Assembly (NCBI GenBank): GCA_014607495.2
Contig: CP053162.1
Coordinates: 620,001 to 684,000, forward strand
Direction of reading: 5' to 3'
Source of the DNA: Carposina sasakii
Taxonomy: Eukaryota; Arthropoda; Insecta; Lepidoptera; Carposinidae
DNA: 64,000 nt
Shown here one piece after another: positions 42,786 to 54,138 of this stretch. The notes under the pieces are model-generated. The model was not told the origin of the DNA and did no database searches. It saw only the letters and a list, made by a program, of their open reading frames with translations. Both the position numbers and the translations under genes were made by a program. The stretch's first letter is position 1, and each line of letters opens with the position of its first letter.

Positions 42786-43833
42786 GTGGGCTAGGGGCTA
42801 GGAAGGAAAAAAAATGAGAATTATGGATTGAAGTTTGCAAATCACGTCAATTTTTTTTCTGTGTACTCATTTTATCAAAACAAACAACTTTTATTTGAAA
42901 AACTTTTCTTAAAAAAATATTGTTTTTTTTGTATGGAGAAAAAGTAAAAACTGTAAATATCGAAAGCAGTGGCGGTTAGTTAGGGTTAAAGTAGATCTCT
43001 TCTATGATTTCCACTAGCCGCTATAGCCAATATTTGATAAAGTCGATACTCCCCGTACATTTAGTATGGGGAACTTCTAAATCCTGTTGAGGGCAAGGCG
43101 GTGGACTTATTAAGTAGACTCCCAGGCACGACATGTCAGCCGTCACCTTTTCTATAACTCTCACTAACCGCCATGACAGCTAACATTACATTTTAATGGA
43201 TGCTTCCCATACAACATTTATTATTAGGGAACTATTAAGTCCTGTCAAGGCCAAGGCGGCAGACTTATTACAGAGACTCCAAGGCACCAAATATCAGCCG
43301 TCATCTCTTCTATGACTTCCACTAGCCGCCATAGCCAACATTTGCTGAAGTCGATACTTTTCATACATTTAGTATGGGAAATTTCCTGTGGGACTCCTGT
43401 GGAGGTCAAGGCGGACGACTTATTAAGTAGACTCCAAAGCATAAAATATTAGCCGTCATCTTTTCTAACACGCCCACTAACCACAACAGCTAACAAAAGA
43501 TTGAAGTCAATGGTCCCCATACATTTTGTATGGCGATGTTCTAGGTCACGTGAAGCCCAAGGCGGCAGACTTACAACATAAATTCCCAGGCATGAAATGT
43601 CGGCCGTTAACCGCCACTGCTAACACTTTTACCCCTTTCGATATTTACAGTTTTTAGTTTATCTTCATACAAAAAAAAATTCAATCTTTTTTTAAAGTTT
43701 GAAAATGAACTTTTTTAGAAAAGTTTTTCAAATAAAAGTTGTTTGTTTTGATAAAATGAGTACACAGAAAAAAATTCGACGCGATTCGCACACTTCGATC
43801 CGTAATTCCCATTTTTTTTCAATCCTAGCCCAC
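42786..43833. mobile_element. Foldback-like element: ~190-bp inverted arms around four ~155-bp tandem repeats
   Basis: The left arm (42786-42978; GTGGGCTAGG, 'ctgtgtactcattttatcaa', 'caacttttatttgaaaaac') is inverted in the right arm (about 43625-43833). Between them a unit of 150-158 bp occurs four times, anchored at 43001, 43151, 43309 and 43464 with 'ttcca/ctagccgccatagcc'-like sequence and 'aaggcggcagacttatta'. No ORF is retained. Target duplications are unclear. Confidence 0.85.
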
Positions 43834-45411
43834 TGTGCAGCGGCGCGCACAAAAATTCATCCAACTAGGTTTGTGTTTACTCGATTTAGTATTTTAGGAC
43901 ATTATCAATATTAAAGATTGTGCAAGGAATTGCATTTCAGAAGTCTTTTGATTGCTTAAAGTGCTGTGTGTGTACTCACGAAGAGCCAACGCTGCATTTC
44001 CTTCGATTATACCGTAGCAATACACAGACCGTGTGGTGTGCCATGTGACTTGTCGATTTTAGAAGGTTGAAGAAGTTTTTGATTATTGTGATCAAGGATG
44101 TTGATTGTGTTATTCAAATTTCAATCGCATTCATTCATTGAAAACAAAGTACGGACAAGCTAAATACCTAAAGTACCATTACATACTACATACTACCAAA
44201 GGTTTCCTCAAAAAATACAAGTGTAGCTTATAATAATCATGGAGTATTGTAATAAATAATTAAACTTTACTTACATTTGTCGGTTTTGTTTTATTCTAGG
44301 TTTCGTGTTGTTGTTTGTTATTACTAGAGAGAGTACCTAAGTAGCCGGTATTTAGGTATCTACCTACGCGCTGGTACGGTGTGTCTTTAGCATAACAGCT
44401 ATTTTTAAATAGAATGTGATTGAAGCTTGAGTAGGTACCTAAACGAACCATATCTTAACTAATGTATTGAACATTAGTCTCGGTAAATGTGCGAGAGAGG
44501 GCGCGCGCGCGATGCTTGTCGGCTGGTCAAAGGTGTTTAAAGGATACCGCTCGAGTTCGCGTACAGGTTCAAGGGCGGGCAGCGTTACACGTGCCACTGT
44601 CTAGCGTAGTAGCGTTGGGATTTCGATACCTAAATGCTAAAACAGACGAATTTCTTTCTGTTGTTACGTTAATTTTGACAATGGTGTTTAATTAATTTTC
44701 CGTAATTTATGTTATGTGTGACTTCGTCATTTTATTAAACTTGAAGAAGTTATTGATGAAGAAGTTTGTGATTCGTGATTTTTGCCCTAGAAAAGGTACC
44801 TACTTACTTACTCGATTGTCACTTAGCTTAGTTAGCTCGAAAGAGCCTAAATTAACGATGTTTCCAGGTTATCGCGTAGGTAGTCAATAGTACCTACTAC
44901 TACTATTAATAATTTACACTGTACGTACTGTAGTTTCAAGTTAGTCTGCCTATCTAGCTAGGTTATTCCTGTATGTTATGATGATTAGTAACACTGGAAA
45001 CTAGAGAAGTTTCGATCGATAGCCGGCAAGAGCACGACCGGGCAATCAGCTGATCGCTAGCAAACCACGTTCCTGTCATACCTAGTAGGTATTGTGCACC
45101 ATCTCTCATTTGTGTGTCCTCGAACTTTTCCACTAAGAATACGATCGTAAATGTAGGTAGGTACCTACTTAATTAATAATAAGAACTAACTTTTTTGTGT
45201 TAGTAACAAAGTAGTAGTTTTGTCTTAGCTGGATTTTTCGTGTTGGTTGTTGCTGCCAGTGTAGCCTAGTGTAGGTTTCTAGGTTAGCCTAGTGTGCTTC
45301 GCGCGAGAACTACTCGTAGCATTACCCACCGCGCGCTGTAACTTTTGCCTTGGATTTTTGATAGGAAATGTTTGGAATTTAATTAACGTTTCTTCGGGAA
45401 AGTTGTTTGTT
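43834..45411. other. Long intergenic region, no gene seen
   Basis: ORFs such as 44489-44695 have no recognisable similarity. There are runs of 'taggtacctac' typical of this genome's background. Confidence 0.4.
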
Positions 45412-45584
45412 AGTCATGCCTACATGCATTTCTGCCAAAAAATGCAACTTGATAAGTAGACTTTAGACCTCAATATCTTGGAAACCAGACACTTCCCAGG
45501 TATGCTTCCATGGAGAAAAATGTTCGTGATGATGAGGAGAATGCGTGGTATTCAAAAACGTTGACGACCAAAAAATACCCTGTA
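45412..45584 (+). mobile_element. Family X right-end fragment
   Basis: 'tatcttggaaaccagacac', 'ccaggtatgcttccatgg' and the terminal 'aaataccctgta' match the right half of 413-790. Confidence 0.75.
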
Positions 45585-45668
45585 TAAGTAATGATTTTTA
45601 ACAAAAAAAAAATTATAAATTTAGTTACGTTTATTATTTTATAATGATTATAAATAAGTGATTAATAA

Positions 45669-45839
<171 letters not shown>

Positions 45840-45879
45840 ATTATACTTACTAATATACAAAGCTAGAGTTTTTTTAACA

Positions 45880-46379
45880 CGCTAATCTCAGGAACTACTG
45901 GTTCGATTTGAAAATTATTTTTGTGTTGGATAGTTCATTAATCTATCGAGAATAGTTATTAATTAATCGATGAAGGCTAGGTTTTTTTAGTACTTTACGC
46001 TAACGCGGAATAGGTACAACTAGTCTATACAAATAAATAAAATTTAAGTGTCTGTTTGTAACTCAATACAAAAAGAAAAATGTTCTAACCGAGATTATGT
46101 TATTAGGAACTGCAAATGATATCGCATTCACTCTTGACGACATCGACATCTATTGGCTGTCTGTTTGTTCACGCAAATCTCTGAATCGGCTGGACCGATT
46201 TTGACGAGACTTTCACTGGCAGATAGTTGATGTAATGGGGAGTAACATAGGCTTATTTTTATTCGGAGGAAAAATCCCAGGATGATTTTTGGCGGGATGA
46301 ACATTAATTTTCTATTTTGTCGGTAGTTTACGCTAACGTTGTTACACGCTTCGGACTTTAGCCGTAACATATTATGTAA
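45880..46379. repeat. Diverged GACGCCCGCGACTTCG-class fragments
   Basis: 'cacgctaatctcaggaac' near 45878, and 'atctctgaatcggctggacc' with 'tcactggcagatagttgatg' at 46175-46235, resemble the inner part of that repeat. No gene is seen. Confidence 0.4.
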
Positions 46380-46679
46380 ATTATATGATTAGCGAACTAT
46401 TTAACATAGACATATAAAATCAGTTTGATCAGTACCTATTCCTAAGATCTTCGCGTTTAAACAAACAAACTCTTTAGCTTTTTAATATCAGTATTTATTA
46501 AAACACATAAAATTTTGTAAGTAGAAAAAAGCATGTTTTTTGTATAATAATACTATCGGCACGGCAAATTGACTCGACTACATCACTATAGGATATTACT
46601 GACCTTGAAAGAACCAATCACGGCACTGTTGTGAGGTACCCCCCCAGCTCTTCCTACCGCCTAATTTGGTGACTTTTGT

Positions 46680-46948
46680 CATAGAGGAATAAAATGTCAT
46701 AGAGTGCTAATGTCATACTAACAGTTTCGATGCACCATTAGACTTTTCGGTGCCTCACAATTCCAGTCCTTGACACTTAGATTGCATTACTATACGTTAC
46801 AATACATTAGTAATGTAGTACATTACTATACATTGCACTAATAGAATCTAAGTGTCAAGGACTGGAATTGTGAGGCACCGAAAAGTCTAATGGTGCATCG
46901 AAACAGTTAGTATGACATTAGCACTCTATGACATCTTATTCCTCTATG
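46680..46948. mobile_element. Palindromic MITE with 7-bp target duplication
   Basis: The ends CATAGAGGAATAA and TTATTCCTCTATG start about 110-bp arms that are almost perfectly inverted (gtgcctcacaattccagtcc and its inverse). CTTTTGT flanks the element at 46673-46679 and 46949-46955. It is non-coding. Confidence 0.92.
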
Positions 46949-46955
46949 CTTTTGT

Positions 46956-47744
46956 CTAGTGCAAAACAGCAATAATGCGGTATCTTTAGGGGGTGATCTG
47001 TGGTTTGGCACTATCGCCACCGCCAGCATATAGGACTTTTGGCTTAGGCCTGACTGAAGTACCTATATAGACCTATAACTAAGAGTATATAATCAGAGGA
47101 GATACCAAATCCCTGATATAATCTAAGGTAATTTTATAACGTGCCCCGACCCCTTTCTATTCTATAGGTAGGTACATTATACATTCAGACAACATTAATA
47201 GGTAGTTTAAAAACTTTTATTCTTAAGTGGAATGTGTATTCAAATTAACAATAAAATAAATTAGTTATTTACTCTGGAAACAAATTTGATCATATTTTAT
47301 TTACATTTTAGTAGGTATCCACGTTATGAATCTCGTTTTCTTTTTACCCGACTGCGCGACGCAAAGGAGAGGTATTGTGTTTAACAGCCTATGTATGTAT
47401 GTATGTTCCTTTGAAGCACTACAGTTCAGAAACTCAATCCTACGCATATTTACGAGTCATATTTTTTTTCATTCTGCTCCTTTACATATCTTCTACGTAA
47501 TGAACTCCGTGGACACTTGATATCATGTTCGGTACTGTAGCCGCAATCTGAATAATTAATTAAATGAAATCAGTTAAGCCGATAGGAATAAGAGCTGGAA
47601 GCCTGAGGCTTATTACACAGGAATCTTGCTATAGCAAAAATTATAGTGTACAATAATAGAATTACGTTGAGCTGAATAAGTTTCCTTGACGCTTAGGTAA
47701 TATTCACGAAAATGTTAAATTAATAATTTTTACTTAACTACTAT
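46956..47744. other. Intergenic DNA before the first GST, no gene seen
   Basis: No recognisable coding region. It may include the 3'UTR of the minus-strand GST. Confidence 0.4.
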
Positions 47745-49479
47745 TTACTTACCGATTCTTTTCGCAAATGCTTCTAAGCCCATCTTATTCGCTGTGATGT
47801 AGTAAGGTTGCTTCGACATTCTATACAGCCAGGAATATACGCGAGGGTATCTGCAAAGGGACACAATATCCTTTACCTAGTATTTCATGTATGTTGAAAG
47901 GCTACTATTGCTAATATACCTTAGGTTTAGGTAAATGTACCTACCTACTTGTACGTACTTATGTTTCCTATAAGTTGTATAAGTAAGTATTTTTCGGTTA
48001 ATATGTAGGTAGAACCAGATAGCCTTAGGTATACCTACCCCTCGATATGTGACACAGATCTATGAGTGTCTATTTAGTGAGTATTCTAACTGAACTATTA
48101 AAGGATAATATTATAGGTACATAGTGTCGTCGATGCGCACGAGGACATTCAGGGTACTGATAGATGCCGCCACGGAAATGTCTGCGAGGGTAGGCCAAGA
48201 GCCCCCGAGCCACTGACGTCCCACCAGCATGGACTCCACATCCATATACGCAGCCTCGATGTCGCGCACTTGTTGTGGCATTATCACGGGGTATTTTTCG
48301 TATAGGACTGGATACTGCGCGCAAAAAGTTTTGATAATATCAATTACAGTTTATTATTGCATGTGAGAAATTGGTATATTGTTATTCCAACATTATTCTT
48401 ACCGCTGCAGCTTTAAACCGAGGATATAAAATGCTGCTATTGTAGTGCAAGATTTGATCGTTAATAGCGCGGCCACCAGGTTCCGAGGGCAAAAGTTTGT
48501 TTGCGAAAGCGTACCGTGACACCAAGTACGAATTTATGGCGTGACTGGAATACAAAAAAATTAATTGCTGAAAGGAAACAACCGCATCGGCGTCACCTCG
48601 ATAATTGCAAAAGTGACACCGGCATAAGATACGAACGAGTGCTTTATTGAACCAGAAAAAACTTAAGTGTACACTTAGGTAATATGCAGTTATGTAGTTT
48701 TAATCTGTAGGGTAATAAAAGGAAGGTACCTAATAACGTAATTATACACACCTATCATATAATACCAGCTCTTGATCCTTTAGAACAGGAAGCGTCTGAA
48801 GATGGTTTAGCTGTAACATTATCCAAAAAGTATGTGTAGGTTCAGTCGGTAAACTACCTGCCAATTTAAACTGTTTTAATACTAACTTTACTTGAAAACT
48901 TGGATAAGTATACGATGCCAGCTATATCCGAACGTTACCTACGTGCATTTTAAGTAAAGTTAAAACTGACCGTCATCATCGCAGGAGTTTTGTGATCTCC
49001 TTTATCCATGTTTAAATCAACTTCATGAATGCTTATGTTCAGGGCATCGATAGCCATCATTACAGCTCTACAAGCTGGACTGATATCAGTTTTCCACAGG
49101 GTGATTTCTCTGAAAAGTTCAGGACTCCCGTTACTTTATACTTACTATACTATACCATAGAACCATTATACTTAGAACCTAGGTTCCTAATGAACGTACG
49201 ATCCTGGCATATTTTTAACGTCCTATGATTAAGTCAAAGTCACTGGAAAACCAAAGACAGATGTGTATTGGATCCCTTGATGAGAGTGCCAACTGGTAGT
49301 AGACTTTTAGGTACTACAAATAGGTGCTGGTATTGTCATTGACTTTGTATATACTTATGGAGGGCATAAGTTGATGCAGTGTCAAATAAGAAATTCCTTA
49401 TTTTTACACCTTAGACTTACTTGAAACAATTTGTTGAAGACTCCGTCACAGCGGCTGCCTTGCTTCCGAATGCACCCAT
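47745..49479 (-). CDS. Glutathione S-transferase, delta/epsilon class (copy A)
   Basis: Cytosolic GSTs conjugate glutathione to electrophiles; insect delta/epsilon enzymes act in detoxication. Six exons keep phase: 49421-49479, 48971-49109, 48752-48810, 48403-48544, 48121-48314 and 47745-47850, giving 232 residues. After a 20-residue lead (MGAFGSKAAAVTESST) the thioredoxin domain reads EITLWKTDISPACRAVMMAI, where the Ser of SPACRA is the likely catalytic residue. LQTLPVLKDQELVLYDSHAI contains the glutathione-site Pro and the Asp-Ser. The helical domain includes LGGSWPTLADISVAASISTL. The end RIGK-stop coincides with a GTAAGT, so a further exon is possible but none is seen. It is divergent from copy B. 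Confidence 0.92.
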
Positions 49480-50891
49480 TTTTGCTGGTGTAACGCTGGT
49501 GGAGTTTTAGCGCTAGGTTTTAGGCTTAAGGATGGGTTTAGGCATAAGAATCCTTACTTACAGCGAGTATGGTTTCATTAGGTGGTTAATAGTTAGGTAG
49601 GTACATACTTAGTATTTTTGTTTAAATCCGGTCAGAATAGCTATTTGGGACTGGAGTTAATATGATTATTGGTATCGGTACCTACCTATTATTCTCGTTA
49701 TGTTTCTACATTTTATTCAAATAATATTTTATTTAACTAATGACATAATCAATGCCTGACATACATGACAGCAGAAGAGAGACATTTCTTTCTTAGATCA
49801 AATCGGTCAAAGGCGCAATGGAAGGTCTTTGAGACCTTTGAGATCAACCCGTGCCCTTCCTGTGCCCATATTTCCATGTCTGTACCAAATACTGTAAAAA
49901 GAAAATATCGAGATTTTTTAAGACAGAAAAGCAGAAGCAGAAAATACCAAATCCCTGCAGAAAACTGTGAGAAAAATATTTCTCCATTGTGGTGGATGAC
50001 GGTACAGTTACAAACAAAAGTGCAAAAATACCTACATTATTTTTTTTTTAATACTTTCCAATGTTAGTAACATAGTAACCTTTTATTACAAATATATTAT
50101 ATAGATGAAGAATAACGTTGCCAATATGTAATTTAGAAAAGAGATGGTAAAATTCGTCATCCGAGTAATTGACCCGGTGGCTTAGTGGTTATAGCGGCTG
50201 GCACGGTTTGCAGTGGTCGTGGGTTCGATTCCCACTCGGATGAAGAATTTTTTCCATTTTCTTTATTAATAATTTTAAAATATATTTTTGCCAATATGAA
50301 CAGTTTATTACAAGTTTATCACATTTTTTAAGACTAAGTAGGTAAGTACCTACCTATTAACGTTTTTACTTATTGTTAAACCTTGTAAATGAACGCTTAT
50401 AATATTCGAAATATGAGCTAAAGATGGAACCTCAAGGTTAGCCTAGGAGTCATGTAAGGTTACTTCTCTTAGTTAGGTAAAATACAATAGGTACCTTAAT
50501 ATAACTAAGCTATCTCATCTATTATACTACATTAGTGAACTTAGGAAATAAAGGTACTTAAAAGAAAACTAATATTGTATATTCAGAAAACGGAACTTCA
50601 CACGGCTGAACATGTTTACAATAAATTACCAATTATAATACAGTCTACCCGAGATTGAAAACGTAGCATATTACATACATTTAGAACATACCCAGTGCAT
50701 TATAAAGTCTATAGCTGTAGCTTATATGACATACGAAAGCGAACAGATCATTGGAAGCATTCGAAGAGTAAGGTTGTACGTTTTTTAATCTTTTCTTATT
50801 CAGAAGTAGGTTCGTAAGTTACTTACTGCGACGATGGTAGCATTCAAGGCGTATTTTGTTAAGACGATGTATAAAACTACACCTGTGTTAC
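49480..50891. promoter_or_regulatory. Shared upstream region of the divergent GST pair
   Basis: The two GST start codons are 1.4 kb apart on opposite strands. Apart from the SINE at 50168-50285 no clear element is visible. The frame at 49765-50067 has no recognisable similarity. Confidence 0.4.
50168..50285 (+). mobile_element. tRNA-derived SINE, family A
   Basis: gacccggtggcttagtggtt and gggttcgattcccac form the tRNA-like head, followed by gaagaattttttccattttc and an AT tail shared with 4780-4862 and 10409-10530. Confidence 0.78.
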
Positions 50892-53314
50892 ATGTCCGGA
50901 AAAATATATATACGCATAAAAAGTAAGTAGCCAATTACATATATACAAACCTACTTCAGAAGATGAAACTGGTTTTAACTGGTTGTATACAATACTTGTT
51001 TAATTTTGGTGGGTGCTGGTGACCTTTGTCACCTTTGATTGGAGATATAGGGAGGGACAGAGATATATTACTAATAAAAAAGCAGTGTCTCTATAACCGC
51101 CCCTTAAACTAGGTATAAGCTATTCGCAATTTGATTTGACAGACACTCTACCTATATATTTTACTGTCAAAAATCAAGTATAAGGAAATTCTAAGTTTAT
51201 GCGCCGTTTATTAGTAGCAGGTAGCAGGGATGAAGTATAGAGAATCCGAAATACCACACTATACTTCGATTTCTTACTTTCCAGAACATACGGCACAGCG
51301 AAGACCCCCATATTGTACGGGGATATGGTTTCTCCGCCTGTTCGTTTTGTTTTAATGACGGCGTCTATTTTAAAGACGCCTCTGAAATTTCATGAAATTG
51401 ATCTTTTTGCTTCGGAAAATAAAACCGAATTCTATAAAAAGGTATCCATGAAGAAGTCTACTTATTAAAAATGCGTGATCGACATTTTCTCCCCAATATC
51501 GGGATGTAATAATACTTTTGATTTGATCAGATTTTTTAGAGATGAGAAAAAATCTGAGTAGGTAACAGGAATTTTATAGGTAATGGTTTTGGCACTGAAT
51601 TTTCTTTTATAATTTTATTTGAACGAATTTTTTTTCAGATAAACGTTTTACAAAAAGTACCAGCGCTAGATACTGGAGATGAAGTAATTTGGGATAGCCA
51701 CGCCATTGCTATGTACTTGTGTCAAACGAAAGGTTCAGAACAAATTTACCCTCAAGACGCATTATCTCAAGCTAAAGTTAATCAAATGATGTTTTACAAC
51801 GCTGGTACCATATTTCCAGTTGACAGCGAAATTTATGTAAGTAAGTTTAAACAGAATCGTTTAGGTATCTGCGTACCTAGGTAATTTGTTAGGGTACACT
51901 AACTTACCATACTCCATCCCTTACTTAATTACTTATCTGCCTACCCCGTAAGGGATAAAGGCGTGATTATATGTATGTATGTACACTAACTTACACACAA
52001 AGAAAATGGAGCTAACTAATCAAATTTATAATATACCTTTGACTATGTACTCTTTTTACGTAATATACTTAGGTATGTATTACAGGTAAGTATAGCCATA
52101 ATAAACCCTGCTTTAGGTATCTAGTAAATTAAACTAATTTTACAGACGCAATTTTTTGGCGGCAAGAAAAATATTTCGGAAGAACAGATGAAGGCTTGGA
52201 ATATGTGCCTTGCATTTTTAGAACACCAGTTGATAAAACATCAATGCCTTTCTGGGGAGAAGGTAAGATCGCACAAGTGGCAGTGAAAACGACTTTTCTA
52301 TAATTAAGGTGCACTAACAACAAATGTCATAAGGGGACTCATAGGGATGACTGCCGTAGTCTGTAGTGACTCTGCCTGGGTTCGAGTCCCGGTAGGTACC
52401 TTCAAACATTAATACGATGCATATCGAAGTTTGTTTCCGAGTCATGGATGTTTCTATACTTATCTATGTATTATATACCTTTGCCTAGTACCCACGACAC
52501 ATGACCTTAGGGACTTAATGTGGGACTATTTATAGGTTAATGTGTTATGATGTGTTAAAATTTTAAGTATATATTTACTTCTTCTTCAGCCTATTGCAGT
52601 CCACTGCTGGACGTAGGCCACCCCCAGGGCACGCCACAAGGCTACTGCCACAGGGGGGTTTTGCCCATAGTCACCACGCTAGGCAGGCGGGTTGGTGACC
52701 GCAGTGTGATTTTCGGACTATGTTGTCAGTACGGCAGGCTGATTATCTAACACGTAACCGGTCGCAATCGCTAGATAATCGCTGTCAAACATGACATGTG
52801 ATGTAATCCTACTAGCTAGATTAAAAAGTCTGCCCCACACTCATAGATTACAAAATAGGTTTCTTTGATTCAGGCGCGTAGTCGTCTTTTGACGTTTAGG
52901 ACCGGTTGCCGACCAATCACAAGTTAGTAAATAAGCCTGTGGGAGGCGCTGCTGCCCACCTCCCGGAAACCCATCGCCTCGTGCGATACCCACGGGCAGG
53001 CAGGGGTGGTACAAACTCTACTCCGCCGGCACCACGCGGCTAGACAAACTAGATATATTACTTACTTTCATTTTTACATACATATTTATAGATATATTTA
53101 CATATTTATCATTATTTTTATTCCACAGATGATGCTTTCGGATATATGTTGTGCTGCTACAGTGACGTCACTCTCGTTGCTAGTTCCCATTCCAGAAAAC
53201 TATGTCAAAGTTAAAACGTGGATAAAGAAACTAGAGGAACACCCTTGCTTTCAAATAAACATTAATGGGCTTAAGCGCCTTCAGGTCTTTATTGATATGT
53301 GTAATACAATATGA
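50892..53314 (+). CDS. Glutathione S-transferase, delta/epsilon class (copy B)
   Basis: Same family as the divergent copy A. Exons 50892-50922, 51299-51441, 51639-51836, 52146-52262 and 53129-53314 join in phase to 224 residues. The first exon (MSGKIYIRIK) is the least certain; an alternative acceptor at 51285 would need another first exon. The domain reads TPILYGDMVSPPVRFVLM with the likely catalytic Ser in SPP, then LQKVPALDTGDEVIWDSHAI. The helical domain has NQMMFYNAGTIFPVDSEIY, and MMLSDICCAATVTSLSLL carries the conserved N-cap Ser-Asp. Introns fall at positions like those of copy A, supporting duplication. Intron 4 holds SINE and LINE fragments (52330-53045). Confidence 0.9.
52330..52560 (+). 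mobile_element. tRNA-derived SINE, family B
   Basis: The B-box region gggttcgagtcccggtaggt is followed by 'tttccgagtcatggatgttt' and 'cttatctatgtattatata', then a 'taatgtgggac' tail also seen at 55500-55640. Confidence 0.7.
52585..53045 (+). repeat. LINE-like 3' fragment ('cagtccactgctgga' family)
   Basis: It shares long blocks with the inverted copy at 62620-62890 (ttgcagtccactgctggacg, 'ctgcccacctcccgg', 'ctccgccggcaccacgcgg'). An insertion around 52745-52930 separates its two halves. Confidence 0.65.
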
Positions 53315-54138
53315 AATGTATGATAAAGGTAATCATAGCCATACATATTCTACTTATATACCTACTAGTAGACAGAGAGAAAAAAATGACGGTAATGTGA
53401 TGTATAGGTGTAAGTAAGTGTATAGGTAGGTATGTTATAATTTGATATTACCTATTAAAATTATGTAACCTTTCCGATCCCAATAATAATGTTTAGGTAG
53501 GACATGAATGAAGATGCTCCCGTTTGAATAAAAAATTTATGTCAAAACTAGTTAGGTAGGGTAGCTTCGAATTTTTAAATGTCTAAATAGAATTATATAC
53601 GCGATTGTACCTACATACTAGATCCTCCTTGGGTTTTGCATGCATAGGTACTTGTTTTATAATACAATACAATATTTGCAAATAATTTTGTGTATTTCTG
53701 ATTGCCTCTTTAAATAGCACTACTCGAACTCTTTAGCCTTATACAGACGTGCATCAGAAAGCACATAAAACCGTTGGTCCTGGGCATCTCTCTCCGGTCG
53801 TGTCTGCTTTCTGTCCCATCGGACTATGGGAGTGATGGAATAGAGAGTGCATCTGTGTTTGCGCACACACTTGTGCACTACAATATCACAGCCTGTGGTG
53901 TATGTGTATGTGGTATATTTCTTGGAATGCACTGCAGCAGCAGACTATTTAATAACTATGTATTACACATCACGTTGAGATATTAATTTGCCAAAGAATA
54001 GGGGTACAAATACTATTTTGGTTGGCTGAATAACTACCTACCGGTGCCAATATAATAAAATTTCTGACTTAAATTCAAAGCTGTCAAGTTCTTGTAGTCT
54101 ATGGCTCCTATTGATTGGTGGAGTACGAAATGTAAAAA
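53315..54138. other. Intergenic DNA with the Eps15 promoter and 5'UTR
   Basis: No gene is recognised. The ORFs at 53720-53986 are on both strands of the same stretch and look like chance. The Eps15 5'UTR must precede 54139. Confidence 0.45.

Noticed and set aside
43834..45411. A possible host gene in the long gap
   Set aside because: No frame shows recognisable similarity or consistent splice-linked exons.
49765..50067. 100-residue plus-strand frame between the two GSTs
   Set aside because: No recognisable domain and no splice context; it does not fit as a GST first exon by phase.
53006..53314. Unspliced 102-residue frame ending with the GST copy B C-terminus
   Set aside because: Only the part after the acceptor at 53129 is GST; the upstream part is a repeat and intron.
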